From the NCBI GenBank assembly GCA_024278415.1, contig JAJRTI010000122.1, positions 1-11,191 of the forward strand: 11,191 bases of DNA. Direction: 5' to 3'. Position 1 is the stretch's first letter; each line of letters starts with the position of its first letter. Positions 1-7,691 of the stretch are shown one piece after another. A program made the translations under genes and the position numbers. A model generated the notes under the pieces. The model searched no databases. It had not been told where the DNA came from and saw nothing but the letters and a program-made list of their open reading frames with translations. This DNA comes from Planctomycetota bacterium. GTDB lineage: Bacteria; Planctomycetota; Brocadiia; JAJRTI01.

Positions 1-1
1 A

Positions 2-1255
2 GCTCTTGCCGCAGCAGGCCTGCTGACCCAAGCCGAGCACAAGGCGATCGCCGACGGGCTCGCGCAAGTCGCCCAGGACATCGAGTCGGGCAAACTGAAG
101 CCCAAGCCCGAACTCGAAGACGTGCACATGAACATCGAGGCTGCACTCACCGAGCGCATCGGCGAGCCGGCCAAGAAGCTCCATACGGCCCGAAGCCGCA
201 ACGACCAAGTCGCACTCGACGTGCGGCTGTGGATGCGTGATGCGATCGACGGGCTGTGCCGCGGTGTCCGCGCATGCCAGGCCGCACTCGTGGCCCAAGC
301 CGCGGCCGCGGGCGATGCGATCATGCCCGCGTTCACGCACGTGCAACACGCACAGCCGGTGCTCGTCGCGCACTACTTGCTTTCCCACGTGGAAGCTTTG
401 GAGCGCGACTGCGAGCGGCTCCAGGACTGCCTCAAGCGCGTCAACGTGCTGCCGCTGGGCGCGTGCGCCATCGCCGGCACCACGCTGCCGATCGACCGGA
501 ACATCGTCGCCGAACGCCTTGGCTTCGACGCGGTGTCGGCCAACAGCATCGACACGGTGAGCGACCGCGACCACCTCTGCGAGTTGGCCTTCTGCTGCGC
601 GATGCTCTGCACGCACCTGTCCCGCTGGGCCGAGGACTGGGTGCTGTGGTCTAGCACGGAGTTCGCGTTCATCGAGATCGACGACGCGTACTGCACCGGC
701 AGCAGCATGATGCCGCAGAAGAAGAACCCGGACGTTCCAGAGATCATCCGCGGCAAGGCTGGCCGGGTCATGGGCGACCTGACCGCGCTGTTGGCGATGC
801 TCAAAGGCACGCCCGGCGGATACAACCGCGACTTCCAAGAGGACAAGCCCGCGCTGTTCGACGCGGTCGATACCGCGCTAAGCTGTGTCCAGATCGCGGC
901 CGAGGTCGTCGCCCACACAAGTTTCTGCACGGACCGGCTCGCGGAAGCCGCGAGCAAAGGCCATCTCGACGCGACGTCGCTTGCGGACTACCTCGTGCGC
1001 AAGGGGGTGCCGTTTCGGCAGGCCCATGAAATCGTCGGCAAGATCGTGGCCAAGGCCACGGAGTTTGGCTACACGCTCAGCGACATGCCGCTCGACGCAA
1101 TGCAGGTCGTGTGCGGCCAGATCGACGCGGACGCGGCCGCTTGCCTGGGCCCCGGCAACTACGTGCGCGCGTACCAAACGCTCGGCAGCAGCGCGCCGCG
1201 CATGGTCGCCGAGCAAGTGAAGCGCTGGCAAGCCCTGCTGCGAGACGACGCGTGA
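2..1255 (+). CDS. argH: Argininosuccinate lyase, 5'-truncated by window edge
   Basis: Cleaves argininosuccinate to arginine and fumarate, the last step of arginine biosynthesis, in the cytoplasm. The frame is open to the left edge, so about 417 residues are present; the family is usually about 460, so roughly 45 N-terminal residues are missing. Visible family hallmarks are EDVHMNIE followed by LHTARSRNDQVALD (substrate-binding region), THVQHAQP with the conserved active-site His at 347-349, and the fumarase/aspartase superfamily signature GSSMMPQKKNP at 698-730, which carries the catalytic Ser in its flexible loop. The C-terminus (YQTLGSSAPRMVAEQ) is also typical. An ATG/GTG at 122-130 lies inside the conserved HMN motif and is not the true start. 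A small membrane protein follows 43 bases downstream and then lysA, suggesting one operon. No damage is seen in the portion present. Confidence 0.97.
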   Translation, partial: ALAAAGLLTQAEHKAIADGLAQVAQDIESGKLKPKPELEDVHMNIEAALTERIGEPAKKLHTARSRNDQVALDVRLWMRDAIDGLCRGVRACQAALVAQAAAAGDAIMPAFTHVQHAQPVLVAHYLLSHVEALERDCERLQDCLKRVNVLPLGACAIAGTTLPIDRNIVAERLGFDAVSANSIDTVSDRDHLCELAFCCAMLCTHLSRWAEDWVLWSSTEFAFIEIDDAYCTGSSMMPQKKNPDVPEIIRGKAGRVMGDLTALLAMLKGTPGGYNRDFQEDKPALFDAVDTALSCVQIAAEVVAHTSFCTDRLAEAASKGHLDATSLADYLVRKGVPFRQAHEIVGKIVAKATEFGYTLSDMPLDAMQVVCGQIDADAAACLGPGNYVRAYQTLGSSAPRMVAEQVKRWQALLRDDA

Positions 1256-1286
1256 GCACGTCCGTGAGGTTCATAGCAGAGAGCAT

Positions 1287-1292
1287 GAGGAA
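1287..1292 (+). promoter_or_regulatory. Shine-Dalgarno site for the 76-aa membrane protein
   Basis: GAGGAA ends 6 bases before the ATG at 1299, a standard spacing. It supports the start and the reality of this small gene. Confidence 0.6.
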
Positions 1293-1298
1293 CGAACT

Positions 1299-1529
1299 AT
1301 GGCTCGGCCACAGCACAAGGGATATCAGCTTCCGTACCTCGGAGGTGCTCTGACCGGGATTGGCCTTGGTCTCTGGCTGCTCCCCCTGTTGGTCAATATG
1401 GGCATCTACCAGAAGTTCGGCATGGTCGGTATCATCTTTGTCGGAGTGGCGCTCGTCTTTGTTGGTGTGGCGGTCGGCCTGCCAAGCAGAACACGCGGAC
1501 GTGACGAAGAAGAGGAGAGGAAAGAATAA
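1299..1529 (+). CDS. Small two-helix membrane protein, function unknown
   Basis: A 76-residue protein I do not recognise as a named family. It has a short basic N-terminus (MARPQHKGYQ) and a hydrophobic segment at about residues 13-32 (LPYLGGALTGIGLGLWLLPL). A short polar turn containing GIYQKFG follows, then a second hydrophobic segment at about 42-61 (VGIIFVGVALVFVGVAVGL). The tail is strongly charged (RTRGRDEEEERKE). This is the layout of a helical hairpin in the inner membrane. The GAGGAA site 6 bases upstream, the clean stop, and membrane topology that would be unlikely in a random reading frame argue that it is real. It sits between argH and lysA, 43 bases after the first, so it is probably co-transcribed, but the sequence gives no functional link to either pathway. 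Confidence 0.72.
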   Translation: MARPQHKGYQLPYLGGALTGIGLGLWLLPLLVNMGIYQKFGMVGIIFVGVALVFVGVAVGLPSRTRGRDEEEERKE

Positions 1530-1574
1530 TAGATCACTCCAGTTTCATGCACACGTGCCAAGACGCACCGTCTG

Positions 1575-1605
1575 CATCAACCATCAACCATTAGCCATCA
1601 ACCAT
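1575..1605 (+). repeat. Three copies of CATCAACCAT upstream of lysA
   Basis: CATCAACCAT occurs at 1575-1584, 1582-1591 (overlapping the first by three bases) and 1596-1605. The last copy ends 12 bases before the lysA ATG. The stretch is AT-richer than its surroundings and sits where a ribosome-binding site would be expected. It may be simple sequence, an operator-like site, or an unstructured A/C-rich leader that helps translation; the sequence does not decide among these. Confidence 0.55.
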
Positions 1606-1617
1606 TTGCCTCCCCGC

Positions 1618-2913
1618 ATGGACCATCTGCGCTACAAACGAGGACGCCTCCACTGTGAGGGAGTCGACGTCCACGGCATCGCCGAGCAGTTCGGCACGCC
1701 GGCCTACGTGTACAGCAAAGCCGCGCTCCAAGCGCGCTACCGCGAACTCGCCGGCGCGTTCGCCGCGCTCGATCCGCTCGTGTGCTACTCGGTCAAGTCC
1801 AACTCGAACCTGGGCATCATGAAGGTGCTCCAGGACGAAGGCTCGGGCTTCGACATTGTGTCCGCTGGCGAATTGTTCCGCGCGCTCCAGATCGGCGCGG
1901 ACCCCAAGAAGATCGTCTTCGCCGGCGTGGGCAAGCGCGAGGACGAAATCCGCTACGCGCTCGGGCACGACATCCTCATGTTCAACGTCGAGTCCGTGGC
2001 CGAGTTGGGCGCGATCAACGCGGTGGCTAAGAGCATGGACAAGGTGGCGCAGATCGCGTTGCGCCTGAACCCGGACGTGGACGCGGGCACGCACAAGAAG
2101 ACCACGACGGGCACGAGCGATAACAAATTCGGCATCGGCCTGGCGATCACGCGCGAGATCATGGGCCACCTCAAACGCCTGAAGCACGTGAGTTGGGCCG
2201 GCATCCATCTGCACTTGGGCTCGCCCATCTACTCCGTCGATCCGTACGTGAAGGCCATCCGCAAGGTCAACAAACTGTTGCCGCAGTTCCGCGAGGCCAG
2301 CCCCAATCTGCGCTTCCTCAACATCGGCGGCGGCTACTGCATGTCCTACACGGGCGAGGCGACGATTGGCCCCCAGGACTACGCCGACGCCATTGCGCCG
2401 GAGGTCGAGAAGACGGGCCTGAAACTCGTCATGGAGCCGGGGCGTTTCATCGTCGCCAATGCGGGCATCCTGCTCACGCGGGTCGTGTACCGCAAGACGC
2501 AAGACCACGGCAAGAAGTTCCTCATCGTGGACGCCGCGATGACGGACCTCATTCGGCCCACGATCTACGAGTCTTTCCACCGCATCTGGCCCGCGCGCTG
2601 CCGTTCCGGCATGCCCCAGGAGCTGAAGGAAGGCGCAAAGCCTCGCTTCTCCGGCAAGCTGGAAGTCGTGGACGTTGTGGGCGGCGTGTGCGAAAGCGGC
2701 GACTACCTGGCCCTGGGCCGGCATCTGCCTGTGGCCAAGCAGGGCGACCTGCTGGCCGTGTTCAGCGCCGGCGCCTACGGCATGGCCATGGCGTCCAACT
2801 ACAACAGCCGACCCCGCGCCTGTGAGATTCTAGTTGACGGAACGGGTTGCAAACTGGTAAGAAGAAGAGAGACTTTCGAGGATCTCGTCGCCCCGGAAGC
2901 GGACTGCCTCTGA
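1618..2913 (+). CDS. lysA: Diaminopimelate decarboxylase
   Basis: PLP-dependent fold-type III enzyme that decarboxylates meso-diaminopimelate to L-lysine, the last step of the DAP pathway, in the cytoplasm. At 431 residues it has normal length. Visible motifs are YSVKSN with the PLP Schiff-base Lys60, HLHLGS with His199, the phosphate-binding glycine run NIGGGY (Gly237-239), and EPGR (273-276). CESGD (Cys358-Glu359) supplies active-site residues from the partner subunit, and GAYGMAMASNYNSRPR near the C-terminus is the dimer-interface tyrosine region. Cys-Glu-Ser-Gly-Asp and the overall pattern fit LysA better than ornithine or carboxynorspermidine decarboxylases. The frame is open back to about 1360, but that extension overlaps the preceding gene and is not LysA-like, so the ATG at 1618 is chosen. 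There is no clear Shine-Dalgarno before it, which is slightly odd. An ortholog of dapF, dapA or dapB, often found after lysA, is absent here. Confidence 0.96.
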   Translation: MDHLRYKRGRLHCEGVDVHGIAEQFGTPAYVYSKAALQARYRELAGAFAALDPLVCYSVKSNSNLGIMKVLQDEGSGFDIVSAGELFRALQIGADPKKIVFAGVGKREDEIRYALGHDILMFNVESVAELGAINAVAKSMDKVAQIALRLNPDVDAGTHKKTTTGTSDNKFGIGLAITREIMGHLKRLKHVSWAGIHLHLGSPIYSVDPYVKAIRKVNKLLPQFREASPNLRFLNIGGGYCMSYTGEATIGPQDYADAIAPEVEKTGLKLVMEPGRFIVANAGILLTRVVYRKTQDHGKKFLIVDAAMTDLIRPTIYESFHRIWPARCRSGMPQELKEGAKPRFSGKLEVVDVVGGVCESGDYLALGRHLPVAKQGDLLAVFSAGAYGMAMASNYNSRPRACEILVDGTGCKLVRRRETFEDLVAPEADCL

Positions 2914-2980
2914 GTGGCGTTCCGCTCGCGGGCGACCGTCAGCCGAGGCCGCGGAAGCATCATCCCCCCCAAAGACCGCG

Positions 2981-2985
2981 AGGAG
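2981..2985 (+). promoter_or_regulatory. Shine-Dalgarno site that fixes the HEAT-protein start
   Basis: AGGAG, 6 bases before the ATG at 2992. The frame is open further upstream to 2914, but only the 2992 start has both this site and a signal peptide beginning right after it. Confidence 0.75.
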
Positions 2986-2991
2986 TATCGA

Positions 2992-5313
2992 ATGGCAGGT
3001 CGACCAAAGACACGCATGGCCCGTTGGACCGCGATCGCACTGGGGCTTGTGGCCGCCCAATGGCTCACGGCCCGGCCCGCGGCCGCGGCGAACGAAGCGG
3101 CGATCCGCAGGGAATTCGCCCAAGCGATGCAATTCTACAAAAGCGGCCAACTCAAGGAGGCCGCAGAGGCGCTCGACCGCGTGCTGGCCATGGACCCCAC
3201 CGCGGACCTGGCGCTCCAACTGCGCGACCAAATCGGGTACGAGTCCCTGTTCAAAATGCTGAACAGCCAGGACAGGAAGAACCTGTCCAAGGCCGCAAAG
3301 CGCCTGCTCGATCTGGCGGAGAAAGGCGTCATGGCCAAGAAGGCCGACACCCAGACCATCCAGGCGCAGTGCCAGGCGCTAGCGGACCTCGACGCGGTCA
3401 AGCGATGGACGGCCATCCGCGAGCTTCAGGCCATCGGCGACGCGGCCGTGCCGTTCCTGCTGGACGTCGTGTCAAGGCCTGAGAAGATCGCGTACAGCAA
3501 CCAGTCGAAGGCGTTTGTCGCGCGGTCCGCCGCGCTCATTGCGCTCCGGCGCATGGGCCGCATGGCCACGATGCCGCTGATCCAAGCCCTCAAGAGCCGC
3601 GAACTCAACGTGGCTCAGACCGCGGCCAGTCTGCTTGGGGAGGCCAACGACCCTCGCGCCGCGGCCGCGCTGAAAGCCGTGCTCGAGCGGCCCAAGGCCG
3701 ACGCCTTGGTGCAGAAGGCCGCGGCCGAGGCGCTGGCCGCGATCGCCCACGCGCCGGTGGACTCCCTGCCGCACGCGGAGGAGATGTACCGCGTCCTCGC
3801 GCAGGACTACCTGCGCAACCGCTTCGTGGTGACGGGCCACATCGGCGAAGCGCGCGCACCGTTCTGGTCGTTCAATGCCAAGGGCAAGACCGTGGTGCAG
3901 CAGATCGTGTACAAGATGGTGCCCATGTACGTGTACAACTTCCAAGTCGCGCAGGACGCCTGCTACGAGGGCGTAGCCATCAACCCCGAACACATACGCC
4001 TCGCGTCGATGATCCTTTACAACTACTTCTCCATGCGGGCGCAGTTCACGGCATTGGTCAAGAGCAAGGGCGTGCTGCCCACCGGCATACGCGCGACCGG
4101 CTTCTCGCTCAAAGACGCCCAAGCGCGCCTGCAAGCGCTCACCGAACTCGACGTGCTCGCCATGGTGCCGGGCAAGAGCATCCTCTATGACGTGCTCCAG
4201 ATGGCGACCGAGCCTGAGGCGAACCCAAGCGCACCCGGCGACGCGCTCCGCCGCCAACCCAACCTGGCCGTGGCCATGCTCGCAGTGAAGGCGCTCGAAG
4301 CCCTTCGGGACAGCCGTCCCGAACGCGAACTGAGCCCCCTCGCGGGACTGGCCTACGCCGGAACCCCGAGTCTTCGCTATGCCGCGGCCAACGCGCTCGT
4401 GACCATCTCGCCATCCGGCGCGATGCTGCCGTCGGACGCGGAGCGCGAGGCAGTCGTATCCACCCTCGCCGGCGCGCTGAGCGACTTGGGCAAGCCGGCC
4501 GTGCTGCTCGTGTCGCAAGACCGCGACGTGCGCGAGCGGTTCGCGGCCCTGCTGGCCCAGATCGGCTACACGCCGCTCACCGCGGTCGATGGCCCTGCCG
4601 CGCTAAAGATGACCAAGCCGTCCATTCCGCGCATTTCCCTTGTGCTCGTGGCCGACGACCTGACGGGCTTCGCCGCGCCTGCTTTTGGCAAGACCATGAA
4701 GGCCGACACCCTGGCCAAGGATATCCCGCTCGTGTTGCTGACCACGCCCGGCGGCGGCGAGAAGGCCGGCGCCAAGCCGGCCGAGTTCGCAGCGGCCGTG
4801 TCCAAGGATATCGATGCCAAGCCGCTCGCGGCTAAGCTGGCGCAAACGCTCGCGAAGGATAAGCCCACGCAAGCGTTGATCAGGAACTCTCGCGAGACCG
4901 TGCAAGAGGCGCTAGCCGCGTTGAAACACGTAGACCCCGCGGCGACGGGCTACGCCATCGGCCGGCTGACCCCAGCCCTGACCGCGCTTCTCCAAGGCCA
5001 GCCCATGCCCATTCGGCTGGCCGCGTGCGAAGTGCTCGAACCCCTGGCGGACCCCGCGGCGCTGGAGGCATTGGCGGCCGTGTTTGTCAACCCGAAGTCC
5101 GGCAAGGCGTTGCGCCTGGCCGCGGGCCGCGCCATTGGCCGCATCATCGTCAAAGACGCATCGCTGCTCACCGACGACATGCGCGTTTCCTTTGCCAAGG
5201 TGCTGGACGAGAAGGATCGTGGCATGCGCCTGGCCGCCGGCCGATTGCTCGGCCAAGGCGCGGCAAGCCGAGACATGGCCATGAAGGTGCTCAGCGACCG
5301 CCGCATTCAGTAG
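2992..5313 (+). CDS. Predicted exported HEAT-repeat protein with embedded receiver-like domain
   Basis: A 773-residue protein of unknown function. Residues 1-34 look like a Sec signal peptide: basic start (RPKTRMAR), hydrophobic core (WTAIALGLVAAQWL), then ARPAAAA before NEA. Residues ~35-75 resemble a TPR-like helix pair (FAQAMQFYKSGQLKEAAEAL, then ALDRVLAMDP). HEAT/PBS-lyase-like helical repeats follow at ~135-260 and ~400-500, and again at ~630-773. Residues ~270-390 are a Tyr/Phe-rich stretch I do not recognise. Between the HEAT blocks, ~501-626 read like a CheY-type receiver: VLLVSQDRD, then IGYTPLTAVDGPAAL, ISLVLVADDLTGF, IPLVLLTT and a Lys at 605. By my alignment the phosphoacceptor Asp is Ala554, with Asp555-Asp556 just after it, so it is probably not phosphorylated in the normal way. 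HEAT repeats normally bind protein partners, so a scaffold role in the envelope is a reasonable inference. It lies 78 bases after lysA and 94 bases before the pseudokinase gene. Confidence 0.85.
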   Translation: MAGRPKTRMARWTAIALGLVAAQWLTARPAAAANEAAIRREFAQAMQFYKSGQLKEAAEALDRVLAMDPTADLALQLRDQIGYESLFKMLNSQDRKNLSKAAKRLLDLAEKGVMAKKADTQTIQAQCQALADLDAVKRWTAIRELQAIGDAAVPFLLDVVSRPEKIAYSNQSKAFVARSAALIALRRMGRMATMPLIQALKSRELNVAQTAASLLGEANDPRAAAALKAVLERPKADALVQKAAAEALAAIAHAPVDSLPHAEEMYRVLAQDYLRNRFVVTGHIGEARAPFWSFNAKGKTVVQQIVYKMVPMYVYNFQVAQDACYEGVAINPEHIRLASMILYNYFSMRAQFTALVKSKGVLPTGIRATGFSLKDAQARLQALTELDVLAMVPGKSILYDVLQMATEPEANPSAPGDALRRQPNLAVAMLAVKALEALRDSRPERELSPLAGLAYAGTPSLRYAAANALVTISPSGAMLPSDAEREAVVSTLAGALSDLGKPAVLLVSQDRDVRERFAALLAQIGYTPLTAVDGPAALKMTKPSIPRISLVLVADDLTGFAAPAFGKTMKADTLAKDIPLVLLTTPGGGEKAGAKPAEFAAAVSKDIDAKPLAAKLAQTLAKDKPTQALIRNSRETVQEALAALKHVDPAATGYAIGRLTPALTALLQGQPMPIRLAACEVLEPLADPAALEALAAVFVNPKSGKALRLAAGRAIGRIIVKDASLLTDDMRVSFAKVLDEKDRGMRLAAGRLLGQGAASRDMAMKVLSDRRIQ

Positions 5314-5407
5314 AGCCAGCCGCGAACAATCGGGGGAGCCCATCGGGTCCAGCGTTCGCAGCCGCTGGTCGTGCAGGCTTCGTTTCCTCTGTGGAGCGAC
5401 GGCCACA

Positions 5408-7426
5408 GTGCCCAGCGACACCGACATTGCTATCGCGCGGTTCCTCGTGAAGCGCAAGATCCTGCCTAAGCCTGTCCTGCAGGCCGCGCTTGCCGAGGTA
5501 GACCGCGTCGCCAAATTGGGGCTGGAGAAGTATCTGCTCACCGTGCTCGTCGAGCAACGCCGGCTCACGCAGCAGCAAGCCGCGCAACTCAAGTCCCTGG
5601 CCGCATCGGGCCAGCTCGATGCCCCCAAGCCGCAACAGGCCCCGCCGCCAGAGGCCATCGAGGAAGTGTCCATCCAGGCCGCGCTCGCGGAGGCCGAGCA
5701 AGAGGAGGCCGGCGCACCGCCCGATGAGAGTGGGGAGCTTCTGGAAGCAGCCGACGACGCAGTCTCGATCGAGGACGCGCTCGCCGCGGCCGGCGAAGCC
5801 GTGGAGCCGTCTGAGGAAGAAGACGGGGAGTTGCTGGATACTGGCGACGTTCCCATTTCCATTGCCGACGCGTTGGCCGATGGCGGCATCCAGGCCGGTC
5901 TGGAGAGCGACGAAAGCGGCGAACTCATTGAGCCGGCAAGGCCGGCCGGGGAATCCTCGGCCCAAGACGCGCCCGGCGACGCCGGCCGGATCGGCCCGGA
6001 TGAAAGCGGCGAACTCATCGAGACGTCCGCGGACGCTCCCCTGTCGGTGCAGGAGGTGCTCGAAGCGCTGGAGGAGGGCGAAGCTGCCCCTGACGAATCT
6101 GGCGACGCGGCCCCAGCCGTCAAGTCCGACAGCGACCTGCTCAAGGGCGTGCATGCGTGCGCGCGCTGCGGCGCGGTTGTGGACGATCTGGAGTTGGAGA
6201 CTGGAGTCGCGGCCCACGTGGCGGGCCGCCTTTATTGCAGCAAGTGCCTGAGTTCGGAGCTGGAGGGGGGCGAAGTCGCCGCGGGCTACCGCATCGGCGC
6301 CCAGCTCTTCACCACGCGGCTCGGCCACGTGTACAAGTGCAAACACCTCGCTACGGGCCGCGTCTGCGCAGTCGAGGTGATCCCTGAGGAAGCGCTCGCC
6401 GGCGGCATCCCCCTCAACCGCCTCGTGCAACTGGGCTCGGCCGCGGCGGAGTTCGAGCAGGCGAACCTGCTGCGCCTCCACCAAGTTGTCCATTGGCAGA
6501 AACACGTGTACATCGAGCGCGCGTATGCCGCGTCCCTGCCGTTGCCCGTGTTCATCCAGCACCGGCAGAAGCAGAACAGTGGCCCCTTCCCGGTGCGCTT
6601 CACCATGAAGGTGCTTCAGCAACTGATGCAAGCTCTGTGCTTCGCGTTCGACAAGGGCCTCGTGCACGGCGGGATCGCGCCGGAGGTGGTGTACATCAAT
6701 CCGCAGGGCGATGCAAAAATTGCCGACCTTGGCCTGCCCCCGCTGGGCCCGCCTCAGCGAAGCAACCCCTTCGTGGCGCCGGAGTTGCGCGGCGAAGGCG
6801 GCGCCATCGACTGCCGCGTCGACATCTACGCGGTGGGCATGGTCATCCATGAGATGCTCACCCTCGAACCCCCGCCCGCGGAGCGCTCGGGGCCGCTCGA
6901 AGCCCCTGAGCACACGCCCACGTTTGTGGACGACATCGTCGCAAAAATGACGGCATTCAGCGCGCGCGATCGCTATAGTACCCCGCGGGCCGCAATGAAA
7001 GACATCGAGTACGCCGTCGAGAAACTTTCCGCCACGGTCGACAAGGTGCGGCAAGTCAACGCCGAACTCGACCAAATGCAGAAGACGCTGGCCGCATCGC
7101 ACCAGCGATCCGAGGCCATGCAGAAGCAACTCGACGCGTTCCTGGCCAAGCGCGAGGCCGCGGTGGCCAAACTCCAGCGGGCCGTGGCTCACGAGCCCGG
7201 CCCCAACGCGTCGCGGGCCGAGCGCAAGGAGTTCAAGCGCAAGGCCAAGGAAGTCGAGCAGCGAATCGCCGCGTTAGACAAGAAGGTCCGTACGCAAACC
7301 AAAGACTTGAAGCGGACTCTGCAACACGAACTCAGCAAACAACGACGCCTCCAAGTTGACATCGGCAAGCGCATCGAGGAACGGCACAGGATCGAGCAAG
7401 AAGGTTGGCAAGCCCAAGGCCAGTAG
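5408..7426 (+). CDS. Multidomain pseudokinase with acidic repeats, zinc ribbon and coiled coil
   Basis: A 672-residue, apparently cytoplasmic protein with no signal peptide or membrane helix. In order: a helical N-terminal domain (~1-70; two similar helical halves, KRKILPKPVLQAAL and EQRRLTQQQAAQL); an Ala/Glu/Asp-rich linker (~75-245) with DESGEL repeats; a four-Cys knuckle (Cys251-x2-Cys254 and Cys277-x2-Cys280, likely zinc-binding); a Ser/Thr-kinase-like fold (~290-545); and a charged coiled coil (~545-670). In the kinase region the glycine loop is absent, the VAIK Lys is Glu323 (CAVEVI), and HRDxKxxN is HGGIAPEVV (His420, Gly421-422), so the catalytic Asp, Lys and Asn are lost. DLG (Asp440), APE (457-459) and the Asp of DIYAVG (472) remain. 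Phosphotransfer is therefore unlikely; a scaffold or allosteric role is inferred. The GTG start is preceded by GGAG (5393-5396) at a longish 11-base spacing, so the exact start is less certain than the gene. Confidence 0.88.
   Translation: MPSDTDIAIARFLVKRKILPKPVLQAALAEVDRVAKLGLEKYLLTVLVEQRRLTQQQAAQLKSLAASGQLDAPKPQQAPPPEAIEEVSIQAALAEAEQEEAGAPPDESGELLEAADDAVSIEDALAAAGEAVEPSEEEDGELLDTGDVPISIADALADGGIQAGLESDESGELIEPARPAGESSAQDAPGDAGRIGPDESGELIETSADAPLSVQEVLEALEEGEAAPDESGDAAPAVKSDSDLLKGVHACARCGAVVDDLELETGVAAHVAGRLYCSKCLSSELEGGEVAAGYRIGAQLFTTRLGHVYKCKHLATGRVCAVEVIPEEALAGGIPLNRLVQLGSAAAEFEQANLLRLHQVVHWQKHVYIERAYAASLPLPVFIQHRQKQNSGPFPVRFTMKVLQQLMQALCFAFDKGLVHGGIAPEVVYINPQGDAKIADLGLPPLGPPQRSNPFVAPELRGEGGAIDCRVDIYAVGMVIHEMLTLEPPPAERSGPLEAPEHTPTFVDDIVAKMTAFSARDRYSTPRAAMKDIEYAVEKLSATVDKVRQVNAELDQMQKTLAASHQRSEAMQKQLDAFLAKREAAVAKLQRAVAHEPGPNASRAERKEFKRKAKEVEQRIAALDKKVRTQTKDLKRTLQHELSKQRRLQVDIGKRIEERHRIEQEGWQAQGQ
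5723..6106 (+). repeat. Acidic DESGEL protein repeats in the pseudokinase linker
   Basis: A motif of the form DESGEL(L/I)E recurs at 5723, 5819 (as EDGELLD), 5909 and 5999, with a shortened DESGD at 6092. Three copies are followed or preceded by (V/I/L)S(I/V)x(D/A/E)(A/V)L, giving units of about 30 residues. At DNA level 5909-5932 and 5999-6022 differ at only 2 of 24 bases, 90 bases apart, indicating recent internal duplication. The repeated helix-like VSIEDAL segments could be short partner-binding motifs. Confidence 0.75.
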
Positions 7427-7429
7427 CGC

Positions 7430-7448
7430 GCGCGGATGGCTGCCGCGC
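7430..7448 (+). terminator. Possible terminator hairpin after the pseudokinase gene
   Basis: GCGCGG (7430-7435) pairs perfectly with CCGCGC (7443-7448) around a 7-base loop, starting 4 bases after the stop codon. No U-tract follows, so intrinsic termination is uncertain. Confidence 0.3.
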
Positions 7449-7552
7449 CAGCAGCCCCCCACCATCGCTGACAACTGGACCCACTTAAACACGGTGGTTC
7501 CACGATCCAGCTCTGCTGGCAAGTGAGTGCAGTTTGTCCTCGACAGCGCTAC

Positions 7553-7691
7553 CCCCCCTGTAGTCCCCCTGGAAGGGGGGACTGTTCCGGTCGGCGGTCC
7601 GGTGAGCGTTTGTGTGCACCGGGAGCGCCTCGGCATTCCCAGAGGCACGAGATGCACATCGTCCCCCCTTCCAGGGGGGACTACAGGGGGG
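7553..7691. repeat. Inverted-repeat element, possibly MITE-like
   Basis: The left arm (7553-7581) starts CCCCCCTGTAGTCCCCC and ends GGAAGGGGGGA; the right arm (7662-7691) is its reverse complement except for one extra base. An interrupted GCTAC/GTAGC pair (7548-7552 and 7696-7700) extends the symmetry. Each arm also folds on itself (TCCCCC against GGGGGGA). The ~80-base centre holds smaller hairpins: CCGGTG 7599-7604 with CACCGG 7617-7622, and GCCTC 7627-7631 with GAGGC 7642-7646. There is no coding content and I see no target-site duplication. A non-autonomous mobile element or a REP-type repeat is likely; a long-stem terminator is another option. Confidence 0.7.

Noticed and set aside
1360..1617. 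N-terminal extension of lysA by 86 residues
   Set aside because: The extra sequence overlaps the small membrane protein in another frame, has no LysA similarity, and the family begins near the ATG at 1618.
5291..7192. 633-residue open frame on the minus strand opposite the pseudokinase
   Set aside because: It is a high-GC shadow frame: His/Arg/Gly-rich, with no recognisable domain and no ribosome-binding site, while the + strand protein has clear kinase-fold motifs.
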